A stretch of DNA of 64,000 nt. Source: Spirulina major PCC 6313. GTDB lineage: Bacteria; Cyanobacteriota; Cyanobacteriia; Cyanobacteriales; Spirulinaceae. Each line of letters opens with the position of its first letter. The stretch's first letter is position 1. Location of the stretch: positions 249,028 through 313,027 of the forward strand of contig NZ_KV878783.1 in the NCBI RefSeq assembly GCF_001890765.1. Direction: 5' to 3'. The position numbers and the translations under genes were made by a program. Below are positions 54,876 to 63,937 of the stretch, one piece after another. The notes under the pieces are model-generated. The model was given only the letters and a program-made list of their open reading frames with translations. It had not been told where the DNA came from and ran no database searches.

Positions 54876-57236
54876 ATGCAACTTTCATCCCTGTTCCGCC
54901 GGATTCCTGTGGTGGGTTCACTGCCACAGCGTTTGATGAATCTCCCACGCCCAGAAACGGAGGAGTCTTTGACCCTCCGCATTTTTGTGCAGGTGTTGGT
55001 GGTGGTGGGGATTGTGGCGACGGATGTGGCTGCGTCTACACAGATGAGTGTGTGGGCGATTCCCCTCAGTTTTGCTGGGACGGGGTGGAGTTGGGTGCGT
55101 CGCAAGCACCGGAATATTACGGTGAAGTTTTTACTGGCGATCGCGATGCTGGCGGCGTTGATGTCGTTCTTGGGGAATTTGCTGGCGAATTTGAATGATA
55201 CCCGCTTGGTGTTGGCGCAATTATTGATTCAGTTGCAAGTGTTGCACAGCTTCGATTTACCGCGTCGTAAGGATTTAGGCTATTCGATGGTGATTGGTTT
55301 GATCCTGATCGGGGTGGCGGGGACCTTGAGCGAAACCCTGCTGTTTGGGCCGTTTATTGTCGTGTTTTTAGCGATCGCCTTTCCGATTTTGATCCTCGAC
55401 TATCGCTCTCGGTTAGGCTTTTCAGGGGGTGCGATCGCGGGTTTTCGTCCCCATCGCCCCGCGAACTCTGGAACCGCTGCGCCGCAATTCCGCCTCCCCC
55501 TGCCCCTCTCCCTCCAGCAATGGGGCGGCTTTTTTGCCTTAACCCTCCTGTTGGGCTTGGCCGCCTTTGCCCTGATGCCCCGTTTTCCCGGCTACCAATT
55601 GCAAACCCTGCCGGTGTCTAGTTCCATCGCCTTTGAAAATCAACGCTTTGGGGCGGACAATCGCGGCATCCTCAATCCAGGTACAGCGGACGGAAGCGCC
55701 GCCGAGGGGGATGACGCTTCGGGCACGGAGGGAGCCGCCGGAGCCGAAGAAACGACGCTGTATTACGGCTTCAGTCGTCAGATGGATCAACTGGGACGAG
55801 GCAAGCAAACCCTCACACCGAAAGTGGTGATGCGGGTGCGATCGCAAGCCCCCGGTTTTTGGCGCGTCCTCGCCTTTGACCGCTACACCGGCAGCGGCTG
55901 GGATGTGTCACGAGACGAGCAACTCATCACCGTTGAACGCCCCGACTGGTCTTACCGTTTCTACATGGGAATCCCGAACGGCCCCAAACTTTCCCAACAG
56001 GTGATCCAAACCTTCACGATCACCGCCCCCATGCCCAACCTGATCCCCGTCCTCACCCATCCCCAAACCCTTTACTTTCCCACGCCAGAAATTGCCTTTG
56101 ACCCGGAAGGAGGCCTCCGCGCCCCCATTCCCCTCACGGAAGAATTAACCTACACCGCCATTTCTGACGTGCCCCGCCGCGATCGCACCGCCCTCGGCCA
56201 AGCCGGGACGAACTACCCCGACACGATCCGCAAATACTATCTTCAAGTCCCCCCCGCCCAACTGGATTCCCTCCGCCTCAATGCCGAAACCCTCCTCAGT
56301 GAAGCCAAAACCCGCCCCGAAAATCCCTACGAAATCGCTCTCTTTCTCGCCCAAGAACTCAAACAGCAATACAGCATCAACCCCGACGGCCTCGCCTTTC
56401 CCGGCGAAGACCTCACGGAAATGTTTTTTCGCAATGGCGGCGGCTATCCTGACCACTTCTCGACGGTGTTAACCCTGATGCTGCGATCGCTCGGCATCCC
56501 TGCCCGCTTAAGTGCCGGGTTTGGCCCCGGTCAATTTAACCCCTTCACCGGCTTCTACGTCGTGCGCAATACCGATGCCTTTGCCCTCACTGAAGTCTAT
56601 TTTCCAGACCATGGCTGGTATAGTTTTGACCCCCTACCGGGCCATGAAATTATTCCCCCCTCCATCGAAGAAGTGGAAACCTTTGGCGTGTTGCGGCAGT
56701 TTTGGAATTGGATCGCCGGTTGGCTGCCGTCTCCCGTAGTGGGGGCGATCGCTGTCCTTTGGAGTGTCACCGTCGGCGTTGCCGTGGAGGTAATCGCAGC
56801 ACTGTGGCAAGTGATGTCGAACAGTGCGATCGGGTTCTTGTTCGGGAGCATTAGCCTCGCCGGTTTTGGTCTCTTAGTCTGGCTGGTCGGACAACAGGGG
56901 CGACGCTGGTGGCAACAGCAACGTCTCCGGACGCTACCCCCGATGGAGCGAATCTATCGACAAATGATCCTCCTCCTCGATGCCGCCGGCGATCGCACCG
57001 CCCTCCATCCCCCCAAACACCCCAGTCAAACCCCCCGCGAATATGCAGACCACCTCCGATCACACTACCCCCCAGACCTCTGCACTATCATTGACGAAAT
57101 TACACAAGCCTACTTGCAGTGGTACTACGGCTCCCACTCCCCCAATACAGCCCATCTCCAAGCGCAACTCAAACGCCTGCGTCCACTCTTGCGATCGCCA
57201 TCTCGCACCCCGATCAATCTGGGAACGCAGTCATAA
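54876..57236 (+). CDS. TgpA-like membrane transglutaminase-fold protein, catalytic residues lost
   Basis: 786 residues from MQLSSLFRRIPVVG. Several membrane helices (about 30-200 plus one near 230-250) form the DUF3488-like part, a periplasmic transglutaminase-like domain follows (about 340-600), then further helices (about 625-680) and a DUF4129-like cytoplasmic tail. The core pattern is GGGYPDHFSTVLTLMLRSLG, IPARLSAGFGPGQF and DAFALTEVYF ... GWYSFDPLPG. In active members the Y-(C)-x-H-F position holds the catalytic Cys; here it is Pro (GYPDHF). The following His is Phe (DAFALTE versus DAHAWVE), while the Asp is kept. So it is probably a pseudo-enzyme with a binding or structural role. The start was chosen over 84 bp upstream because the shorter start begins in a typical head. 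Confidence 0.8.
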   Translation: MQLSSLFRRIPVVGSLPQRLMNLPRPETEESLTLRIFVQVLVVVGIVATDVAASTQMSVWAIPLSFAGTGWSWVRRKHRNITVKFLLAIAMLAALMSFLGNLLANLNDTRLVLAQLLIQLQVLHSFDLPRRKDLGYSMVIGLILIGVAGTLSETLLFGPFIVVFLAIAFPILILDYRSRLGFSGGAIAGFRPHRPANSGTAAPQFRLPLPLSLQQWGGFFALTLLLGLAAFALMPRFPGYQLQTLPVSSSIAFENQRFGADNRGILNPGTADGSAAEGDDASGTEGAAGAEETTLYYGFSRQMDQLGRGKQTLTPKVVMRVRSQAPGFWRVLAFDRYTGSGWDVSRDEQLITVERPDWSYRFYMGIPNGPKLSQQVIQTFTITAPMPNLIPVLTHPQTLYFPTPEIAFDPEGGLRAPIPLTEELTYTAISDVPRRDRTALGQAGTNYPDTIRKYYLQVPPAQLDSLRLNAETLLSEAKTRPENPYEIALFLAQELKQQYSINPDGLAFPGEDLTEMFFRNGGGYPDHFSTVLTLMLRSLGIPARLSAGFGPGQFNPFTGFYVVRNTDAFALTEVYFPDHGWYSFDPLPGHEIIPPSIEEVETFGVLRQFWNWIAGWLPSPVVGAIAVLWSVTVGVAVEVIAALWQVMSNSAIGFLFGSISLAGFGLLVWLVGQQGRRWWQQQRLRTLPPMERIYRQMILLLDAAGDRTALHPPKHPSQTPREYADHLRSHYPPDLCTIIDEITQAYLQWYYGSHSPNTAHLQAQLKRLRPLLRSPSRTPINLGTQS

Positions 57237-57388
57237 ACCAGCCATTTCTCCAATCAAACGTGCTGTAAATTACACCGACAAAAAAACAGGATTGATTTAA
57301 GATCAAGGCAATCCGTTTGCTGGTGTTAGGAAGTTAGACTCTACTTTTTAAGGTGTTGATTGACCGTATCCAGCATAACCTCTAAACC

Positions 57389-59734
57389 ATGGTGTCGAAA
57401 CAAAACACACACAGCAAAAAATTAGGACGACCCATCCAAATTTTATTCTTGTGCTACCTAGGCTTTATTTTCGTCTTAAGTGGCTTATTTTTCTACCTAA
57501 TGTGGCGGCAAACCAAAGCAGAAGTTGAAACAGAACTAGCCTATCAAAATCAACTAGCATTACGCTCAACCGAAAGTATTTTTAACTACTTTGAAAGTGC
57601 CCTAGACGTAGTAGGCCGTCGCTTAGCCGAACTCGATCAACAAAATAAAATCAACGAATCCTATCAACTCATTCAGCAAATTAATGCCATCAACGAAGGC
57701 ATGGCCGGCTTTGGATTAGCGCGAACAGATGGGCAACTATTGATCGTCTCTAATCTCAATCCCGATCAATCCTTACCTAATTTGCTCGACAATCCAGCGA
57801 ATGTCGAGAGTTTTCAAACCACCCTTGATCGCCCCGGCCTCCATCCGGGGCGAACTTACTATATGGAAACCCTCGGAACTTGGGTCATTCCGGTACGTTT
57901 AGCCCTCAGAAATCCGAACGAAATAACCCGCTATGTGATGACCGCTGGACTTAATATCATGGGAGGAAATACCGCCTGGCAAACGGTTCATTGGTCAGAG
58001 AAAACCCTCTTCCAAGTGATCCGTAACCAGGATGGCTACATCCAATTCCAAAACCCCATTGCCCCCACCCTAGAGTACGAAGACATCTACAATCAGCCCA
58101 TTCCCGCTGCCCAAATGGAATGGCTCCGTACCAAAACCCCCACCACCCACGACACCACAAGCACCTATTGGAATGTGTCCTGGTCAATGACCGCTGCAAG
58201 AAATGTCAGTACCCCTCAAGTGGTCAATGTCACCTATCTACCTGCCTATGATTTGTATTTAGTGGTGTCACAACCCATGTATTTAGTGTGGCAACGCTGG
58301 CTGATTAATGTGCAGATTAATGTGATCGTGATGACCTTATTAATCGGGTTATCTGTCCTTGTGTATTTCTATGTTCGCCAGCTTCAATCTCAAGTCCAGA
58401 CCGATTGGATCTATCATGCCACACACGATCTATTGACTGGTTTACCCAATCGTTTATTTTTAAGCGATTATCTTGAACAAGTCATTGCACAAGCCCAACA
58501 ACAAGGCAGCCTAGTCGGAATTTTCTTCATTGACTTAGATCACTTTAAGCGAGTGAATGATTCTTTTGGCCATGATATGGGAGATAAGTTACTTCAAGAT
58601 GTGGGTCAGCGCTTACGCATGACCTTTGAGCCTCAGATTATGGTGGCGCGTCAAGGGGGAGATGAATTTATTGTGGTGTCTGCGCCGACGAACGATCATG
58701 AGGGCATTGAAGACATTGCCCGCCAAGTGATTCAACAGTTTCGTGAGCCGTTTTTGATTCAGCAGGAGTCCATCACGATCACGCCGAGTATTGGCGTTTC
58801 AATTTTCCCCATTGATGCTCAAAAGTCATTTGATCTTCTGCGCCACGCTGATACTGCTCTGTACAACTCCAAGGATAATCAGCGGGGGATGTATCTTTTT
58901 TATAACGAGGGGATGAACCAGGTGGTGCAACGCCGTTTTCAAGTGGAAAATGCGTTACGCTGTGCGGTGGAACGGAAGGAACTTCAGGTTTACTATCAAC
59001 CGAAAATTGATATTATTCAGGGTCAGGTTGTGGGTTGTGAGGCCTTGGTGCGTTGGTTCCACGAGGAACTAGGTCAGGTGAGTCCGGCGGAGTTTATCCC
59101 CATTGCTGAGGATATTGGGGTAATTGATCAGATTGGGGCTTTTGTGTTACAAACAGCCTGTGACCATTGGGCGACCTTTCAAACAATGCTTGGGCATGAA
59201 TTTAGGCTCTCGGTGAATGTGTCTGCAAAGCAGTTGCTGAATACCAATGTGGTGGAATTAGTGCAGGCTGCGATCGCATTCTACCAAGTTCCTCCCCATG
59301 CCCTCGTTATCGAAATCACTGAATCTGTATTTATTCATGATTTTCTCCATACCCGAAAACTGCTCCAACGTCTTTCATCCCTGGGGGTGAGTATCTCCAT
59401 TGATGACTTTGGGACGGGCTACTCATCCTTAAGTTATCTCAACCGTTTACCGGTTTCTGAGTTGAAAATCGATCGCAGTTTTATTCGTGATATTTTAGTC
59501 GATGAAAATGATGCCAAGCTCGCCCAATCGATTATTAATCTAGGGTTGATGATGGGGGTTGAAGTCATTGCCGAAGGGGTAGAAACCGCTGCCCAAGCAG
59601 AACTCCTCCAAGCCTATCATTGCCGTTATATTCAAGGCTATTATATTAGTTGTCCACTTTCATTTAAAGAATTTCAAGAGTTCTTAATAAAGCATAGTTG
59701 CTCGTTAGATTATGATCGTATTCCCCTCACTTGA
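57389..59734 (+). CDS. Membrane sensor GGDEF-EAL protein
   Basis: 781 residues. Two membrane helices (about 16-37 and 315-337) bracket a periplasmic sensor domain of about 275 residues of the Cache/CHASE type. The GGDEF domain follows (HDLLTGLPNRLF, ARQGGDEFIVV intact) and EAL (GCEALVRWFHEE, EITESVFI, DDFGTGYSSL, IAEGVE, IQGYYI). Both halves keep their signature residues, so the protein may make or break cyclic di-GMP in response to an outside signal. The codons are visibly AT-richer than in the neighbours and HIP1 sites are rare in it, hinting at recent acquisition. Confidence 0.88.
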   Translation: MVSKQNTHSKKLGRPIQILFLCYLGFIFVLSGLFFYLMWRQTKAEVETELAYQNQLALRSTESIFNYFESALDVVGRRLAELDQQNKINESYQLIQQINAINEGMAGFGLARTDGQLLIVSNLNPDQSLPNLLDNPANVESFQTTLDRPGLHPGRTYYMETLGTWVIPVRLALRNPNEITRYVMTAGLNIMGGNTAWQTVHWSEKTLFQVIRNQDGYIQFQNPIAPTLEYEDIYNQPIPAAQMEWLRTKTPTTHDTTSTYWNVSWSMTAARNVSTPQVVNVTYLPAYDLYLVVSQPMYLVWQRWLINVQINVIVMTLLIGLSVLVYFYVRQLQSQVQTDWIYHATHDLLTGLPNRLFLSDYLEQVIAQAQQQGSLVGIFFIDLDHFKRVNDSFGHDMGDKLLQDVGQRLRMTFEPQIMVARQGGDEFIVVSAPTNDHEGIEDIARQVIQQFREPFLIQQESITITPSIGVSIFPIDAQKSFDLLRHADTALYNSKDNQRGMYLFYNEGMNQVVQRRFQVENALRCAVERKELQVYYQPKIDIIQGQVVGCEALVRWFHEELGQVSPAEFIPIAEDIGVIDQIGAFVLQTACDHWATFQTMLGHEFRLSVNVSAKQLLNTNVVELVQAAIAFYQVPPHALVIEITESVFIHDFLHTRKLLQRLSSLGVSISIDDFGTGYSSLSYLNRLPVSELKIDRSFIRDILVDENDAKLAQSIINLGLMMGVEVIAEGVETAAQAELLQAYHCRYIQGYYISCPLSFKEFQEFLIKHSCSLDYDRIPLT

Positions 59735-60077
59735 ATTAATGTGATACCAGCATCATTGCAGGGAGAAAGCTTGGACGCAGATATGGAGCGATGTCCTGAT
59801 CTCCTCGGTATTGATCAATTCCAGGCTCAGGTTTGGCGAGAATCATCACTGTTTGATTGCAATCCCCAATGATTGGTGAGTAGGCAAGGATCTGAATCCC
59901 CTTGTTAATAGAAGTCCAAGACTTACAATTGATTGAGGAACGCGAGATGAAATTGCCCTATCTTCGATCCTAAACGGATCTTGGTGTTGATTTTGCACAA
60001 TGCTTGATCTCATCCGGCTTAATCGTGAAGTGGCCTAAGCTCACAACTTGCAGGGAAACTGAATCAATGGGGATCGC
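59735..60077. other. Intergenic, nothing recognised
   Basis: 343 bp between the GGDEF-EAL gene and the DUF2062 gene. No coding frame or clear hairpin is seen. Confidence 0.5.
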
Positions 60078-60650
60078 ATGGAGAGGAACACTATCGGTAC
60101 AATTAAGAGATGTCGGCTCCAGGTGACACAATTTGTGACCAAGACCATTCCTAAACTTTCATCCTGTCGTCCCCGCCGTTCTTGGTGGCGCAAGCAGGTT
60201 CATTATTACTACTATCAGATTCTACGGTTGCGGGGAACACCGAAGGCGATCGCGCGGGGTGTGGCGATCGGGGTGTTTTTCGGCTGTTTCCCGTTTTTTG
60301 GGTTGCAGACGCTGCTAGCAGTGGTCGGGGCGACGCTGTTGCGGGGCAATCGCTTGACGGCAATGGCGGCCACTTGGATTAGTAATCCGCTCACCTATGT
60401 GCCGATTTATGCGTTTAATTTCCATATGGGTCAGGAAATTCTGCGGGTTAAGGATGTGGATCTCTCGGCGATTGATTGGACTTCGTCGGATTTGTTTTAT
60501 TTGGGGTGGAAATTTGCGCTGACCTTGGGGGTGGGGTGTTTTGTCGTGGGGACGATCGCTGCCGTCCTCAGTTATTGCCTCACGATTCCCCTGGTGCTCC
60601 GCCTCCGCAAATCCCGCCACAAGAAGCGCCCGAAGTTGCCCCGTCGTTAG
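60078..60650 (+). CDS. DUF2062 membrane protein
   Basis: 190 residues. The DUF2062 core is clear: YYYYQILRLRGTPKAIARGV, AIGVFFGCFPFFGLQTLLAV, and TAMAATWISNPLTYVPIYAF. Two to three membrane helices, then a basic tail (RKSRHKKRPKLPRR). The family is common in bacteria with no settled role. The start is uncertain, as an in-frame GTG lies near residue 16. It converges on the PSII S4 gene, 11 bp away. Confidence 0.8.
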   Translation: MERNTIGTIKRCRLQVTQFVTKTIPKLSSCRPRRSWWRKQVHYYYYQILRLRGTPKAIARGVAIGVFFGCFPFFGLQTLLAVVGATLLRGNRLTAMAATWISNPLTYVPIYAFNFHMGQEILRVKDVDLSAIDWTSSDLFYLGWKFALTLGVGCFVVGTIAAVLSYCLTIPLVLRLRKSRHKKRPKLPRR

Positions 60651-60661
60651 GGGATGGCCCG

Positions 60662-61441
60662 CTAAACTAAGCGGGTGAGTTGGATGCGGTAGCGTTGCTT
60701 TTTCGTGATCGCTACTTCGCCCACTTCGAGGCGACCTTTGCCGCGCATGGCGATGAGATCCCCGGCTGCGACGGTGTGGCTGGGTTGGGTGATGTCTTTC
60801 CAGTTGACGCGCACATCACCGGAACTGATCGCATCGGACATTTTGCTGCGGGACATGCCAAATCCGGCAGAGGCGATCGCATCCAACCGCATCGAAGCTT
60901 CAACGGTGGTCATTTCCTTGCGTTTCGGGGGGCGAATTTTGAGGGCTTCCAGGGGGATGGGATGGGTTTTCACCGGAACTGATCGCACTTGCACCAGACT
61001 TTGGCAGAGGAATTCCACCAATTCCGGCACAACGATCATCTGTGCCCCCCGTTCCCCCAGGACGATAATATCTCCGACCTTTTCCCGCACAATTCCCGTT
61101 CCCAAAATCGAACCGAGAAAATCCCGATGGGTCGCCGGGTCAAAGAGGAAATTCCCAGCGACATCAAGGGCGGCCAGTTCGACTTGGCTGGGGTCAAGGG
61201 GGAGTTCGGAGCGAGCGATCGCTAGCCGTTGCCGTTCTGCCTGGGGATAGCCACCGCCTGCGCTTAACTCAATTTCCGTCAGCTTGGCAAAGGCGCGTTG
61301 AGCCTCAATTAAGACCGGCGGCGAAAGGAAGTCCGTCATCACCACTTCCCAGGTGCGTAGGGCTTGTTCTGCCTGGTCAATCACACGAGTCACAGCATCG
61401 CGATTTTCAACACCTTTGAGGAGATCGTCTTTAGGCAACAT
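60662..61441 (-). CDS. Photosystem II S4 domain protein
   Basis: 259 residues. An N-terminal alpha/beta region (YlmH-like) is followed by a C-terminal S4 RNA-binding domain (about 183-245, RLDAIASAGFGMSRSKMSDA, VRVNWKDITQPSHTVAAGDL). Proteins of this architecture are found in cyanobacteria and plastids and have been tied to photosystem II biogenesis, but the mechanism is not defined; the S4 fold suggests binding to structured RNA or the ribosome. The ATG directly begins MLPKDDLLKGVENRDAV. It stands alone on the minus strand. Confidence 0.88.
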   Translation of the reverse strand: MLPKDDLLKGVENRDAVTRVIDQAEQALRTWEVVMTDFLSPPVLIEAQRAFAKLTEIELSAGGGYPQAERQRLAIARSELPLDPSQVELAALDVAGNFLFDPATHRDFLGSILGTGIVREKVGDIIVLGERGAQMIVVPELVEFLCQSLVQVRSVPVKTHPIPLEALKIRPPKRKEMTTVEASMRLDAIASAGFGMSRSKMSDAISSGDVRVNWKDITQPSHTVAAGDLIAMRGKGRLEVGEVAITKKQRYRIQLTRLV

Positions 61442-61514
61442 GATGGTTGAGAAAATTTGAGCACCAATCCAGGGTATCGCGCTCAGTCAATGCATTCATC
61501 TAGACAAGGTGGCC

Positions 61515-61615
61515 GATGGAGGTTAATTCTTGAATCCGAGCATTGAAACAGTCTATAAAATCTCTAGCGAGCAAGATGCTCGCACTACGGAATGATCGGA
61601 TGATTTTCATAAGCC
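61515..61615. repeat. Dispersed ~100-bp repeat, copy C
   Basis: GATGGAGGTTAATTCTTGAA ... CTCTAGCGAGCAAGATGCTCG, then CTACGGAATGATCGGATG, with the same GCGAGC-aagat-GCTCGC stem as copy B, 23 bp behind the end of ruvX. Confidence 0.75.
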
Positions 61616-61637
61616 TCTTGTGAGATACGCGGCGGGA

Positions 61638-62066
61638 TTAGGGCGATCGCCGCCGTTGATCGAGCCAGGTTTGCAGAATAATCGCGGCAGCTTTGCGATC
61701 GATCAGTCCCTTATTTTGACGAATTGAAATCCGCTGGGCTTGCATTTGTGCCTCAGCTTCCAGGGATGTGAGCCGCTCATCCACGTAGTCTAAGGGCAGT
61801 TGGAGAGCATGGGCGAGACGTTGGGCGTATTTCTGCACCTGTTTGGCTTGGAATCCGATCGCTCCATTCATCGTGTAGGGCAACCCCACCACAAGCTGCT
61901 GTACCTGCCGCTCTGCCACGAGAGCTTGAAACGCCGCCACATCCTGAGAGAAGGAATGGCGGGTGATCGTGGTTAGCCCCGTGGCAATTAGCCCCAGGCC
62001 ATCACAGCCAGCGACTCCAATCCGTTTTTTGCCCACGTCCAATCCTAAGGCGGCAATCCGTTCCAT
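61638..62066 (-). CDS. ruvX: Putative Holliday junction resolvase RuvX/YqgF
   Basis: 142 residues, the family's length. N-terminal ALGLDVGKKRIGVAGCDGLG holds the catalytic Asp and phosphate loop of the RNase H-like fold; VVGLPYTMNGAIGFQAKQVQ and YVDERLTSLEAEAQ follow, with the other acidic residues. YqgF/RuvX acts in pre-16S rRNA 5'-end maturation in E. coli and has been described as a Holliday-junction nuclease in others. It starts 12 bp behind the GNAT gene, in one operon. Confidence 0.92.
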   Translation of the reverse strand: MERIAALGLDVGKKRIGVAGCDGLGLIATGLTTITRHSFSQDVAAFQALVAERQVQQLVVGLPYTMNGAIGFQAKQVQKYAQRLAHALQLPLDYVDERLTSLEAEAQMQAQRISIRQNKGLIDRKAAAIILQTWLDQRRRSP

Positions 62067-62078
62067 GGCGGCAGGGGC

Positions 62079-63269
62079 CTAGGCTTGGGTTTCGGGCGGG
62101 TTCGGGCGGGATGAATCGGTGCGATGATCCCGTTTGGGTAAAAACTTGGCCCAGGACATCCGGGTGGGGATGGGGGTGCGGGCGGGTTGGAGTCCGAGCA
62201 TATCGGGCAGTTGGAGGCCTTCGAGGGGCTTGGTTTCCCGCAGTTTGTGCCACACGGAACGCGACATCAGGAGGGTGTGCTCAATGCGCTCGGCTCCGAG
62301 GTGCTCGAAGTAGTCTTCGCGCTCGGTTTGGTAGTCGGTGGAGGTGATGTGGAGGGGAGTGCCGGGGACGGTTTGGGCAACTTTGGCGATTTGGGCTATC
62401 AGTTCAGGGTAGAGCCAGGTGTAGGCGGGATGGACGGTGAGGAGGGCTTCGTGGGGGCGATCGCCGTCTCGATGGAGGGTGAGGGAAAAGTGACCGATCG
62501 CGGCTTTTCGTTGGGGTTCAAACACATAGCCACTCACCACTTCTGTTTGGTTAATCCAGTTGTGGATATTGTTGGCGATCGCACTCCAAAAGGGTGTTTT
62601 AAAATCTTCGACATGGCGATCGAACACCTGACGCAACAAGGGCGGCATCGACACCGTATCCAGTTGATAAAGTAACTGGGCATCGGCATTGCTCACCGGC
62701 AGCAGGTTCGGCAGGGAGGGTTCATGCTGGGCAATGCGTTGCAATACGTCCGGGCTGATGTTCCAGTTAGTGACTTGGGCCAGGGGTTGAAAGCCATTTT
62801 GCCGATAGAGGGCGAGGGTTTGCTTGTCTTGGATATTCACCTCTAACACCCAAGTGCGAGCTTCCCACAACACTTCAAAACAGTGGCGGAGGAGGTGTGA
62901 GCCGGTATTTTTGAGGTTTAAGCCGCTATTAATCGCCGCGGCTGCGGCATCAAACATCACTTGCTCAACACGCCAGGTGGTGCGAGTCCGGTTGCAGGGC
63001 ATGACATGAATCAAGCCGCACAGTTGGCCCTCTTGCTCGGCTACGTAGATGCAAAACTGATGTTGGGTCAAGTTGGGAAACAGACGCAGCACATTCAGCA
63101 GGCCAAACCAATGCTGAAATTGGTTGAGTTTACGATTCAGACTCTGCCACTCCCGAAGTTTGGAGTCATCCCACACCCGTTGTGCCAAGGTTGCGATCGC
63201 TTCCACATCCCGCAATTGCAGGGGACGGATGGTGGGGGACGCATGGCCAAAGGGGGTGCGAGATTTCAT
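62079..63269 (-). CDS. GNAT family N-acetyltransferase
   Basis: 396 residues. The N-terminal GNAT fold begins IRPLQLRDVEAIATLAQRVW, with ICGLIHV-type strands and acetyl-CoA loop (LNLKNTGSHLLRHCFEVLWE) and the LALYRQNGFQPL motif. A second, more divergent GNAT-like half fills residues 200-330. A basic, Pro-rich tail ends it. Acceptor unknown. ruvX begins 12 bp downstream, so co-transcription is likely; a functional link is unclear. Confidence 0.8.
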   Translation of the reverse strand: MKSRTPFGHASPTIRPLQLRDVEAIATLAQRVWDDSKLREWQSLNRKLNQFQHWFGLLNVLRLFPNLTQHQFCIYVAEQEGQLCGLIHVMPCNRTRTTWRVEQVMFDAAAAAINSGLNLKNTGSHLLRHCFEVLWEARTWVLEVNIQDKQTLALYRQNGFQPLAQVTNWNISPDVLQRIAQHEPSLPNLLPVSNADAQLLYQLDTVSMPPLLRQVFDRHVEDFKTPFWSAIANNIHNWINQTEVVSGYVFEPQRKAAIGHFSLTLHRDGDRPHEALLTVHPAYTWLYPELIAQIAKVAQTVPGTPLHITSTDYQTEREDYFEHLGAERIEHTLLMSRSVWHKLRETKPLEGLQLPDMLGLQPARTPIPTRMSWAKFLPKRDHRTDSSRPNPPETQA

Positions 63270-63546
63270 AGCAGCTCACCAAAAATTGAGACAGAAAGGA
63301 ACCAATGTTGCTCCGATCTTAACCTACTATTCTCTGATTCCCTAGGTTTCCGGATCGGTAAGGCAGGGAAGTCGCCGCCTTGGATGGGGTTCAGCCTCAG
63401 GCCGGGGGATGTGTGCCGTCAACCGTTCGAGAGGCGATCGCCCTGGGGAGTCAGGAGATTTTCTCCCGATCCTGGGGATTTTCAAAGTCTGATATACAAT
63501 TAAAGATCGCGGCTCACCTGACGATTTTTAGGAGGTCTTGGTAACC

Positions 63547-63783
63547 ATGGCACGTCGCTGTCAAATCACGGGCAAAAAAGCCAACAACGGCTACGCCGTT
63601 TCTCACTCTCACCGTCGCACGAAGAAGTTGCAAGAAGCAAACTTGCAATGGAAGCGGATTTGGTGGGCAGAAGGGAATCGCTGGGTACGGATTAAGTTAT
63701 CCACGAAAGCGTTGAAAACGGTTCAAAAGAAAGGATTACACGCCGTTGCTAAAGAAGCAGGTCTTAATCTTAATAAGTTCTAA
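63547..63783 (+). CDS. rpmB: 50S ribosomal protein L28
   Basis: 78 residues: [20 protein letters not shown], then the basic [20 protein letters not shown] and the tail GLNLNKF. L28 is a small protein of the large subunit, near the peptidyl-tRNA path. The start is set by AGGAGG at 63530-63535; an in-frame GTG three codons earlier is too close. A possible -10 box TACAAT is at 63495-63500. It has its own terminator. Confidence 0.97.
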   Translation: MARRCQITGKKANNGYAVSHSHRRTKKLQEANLQWKRIWWAEGNRWVRIKLSTKALKTVQKKGLHAVAKEAGLNLNKF

Positions 63784-63811
63784 TAATCTACCTTGGCTGG
63801 TTGATCATCTT

Positions 63812-63845
63812 GAAGGGAAACGGATTTGCGAATCGGTTTCCCTTC
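63812..63845 (+). terminator. Terminator hairpin after rpmB
   Basis: GAAGGGAAACGGATT, a TGCG loop, then AATCGGTTTCCCTTC. The 15-bp stem has a single mismatch. A short T-run follows. Confidence 0.65.
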
Positions 63846-63937
63846 TTGGGTCTAGGGAAGCGATCGCACCCCTGAATCCTAAAGTTCCGTGATACTGTGA
63901 AGTTATATTGCAAGTTCGAGCAACAGCATCCGAAATC

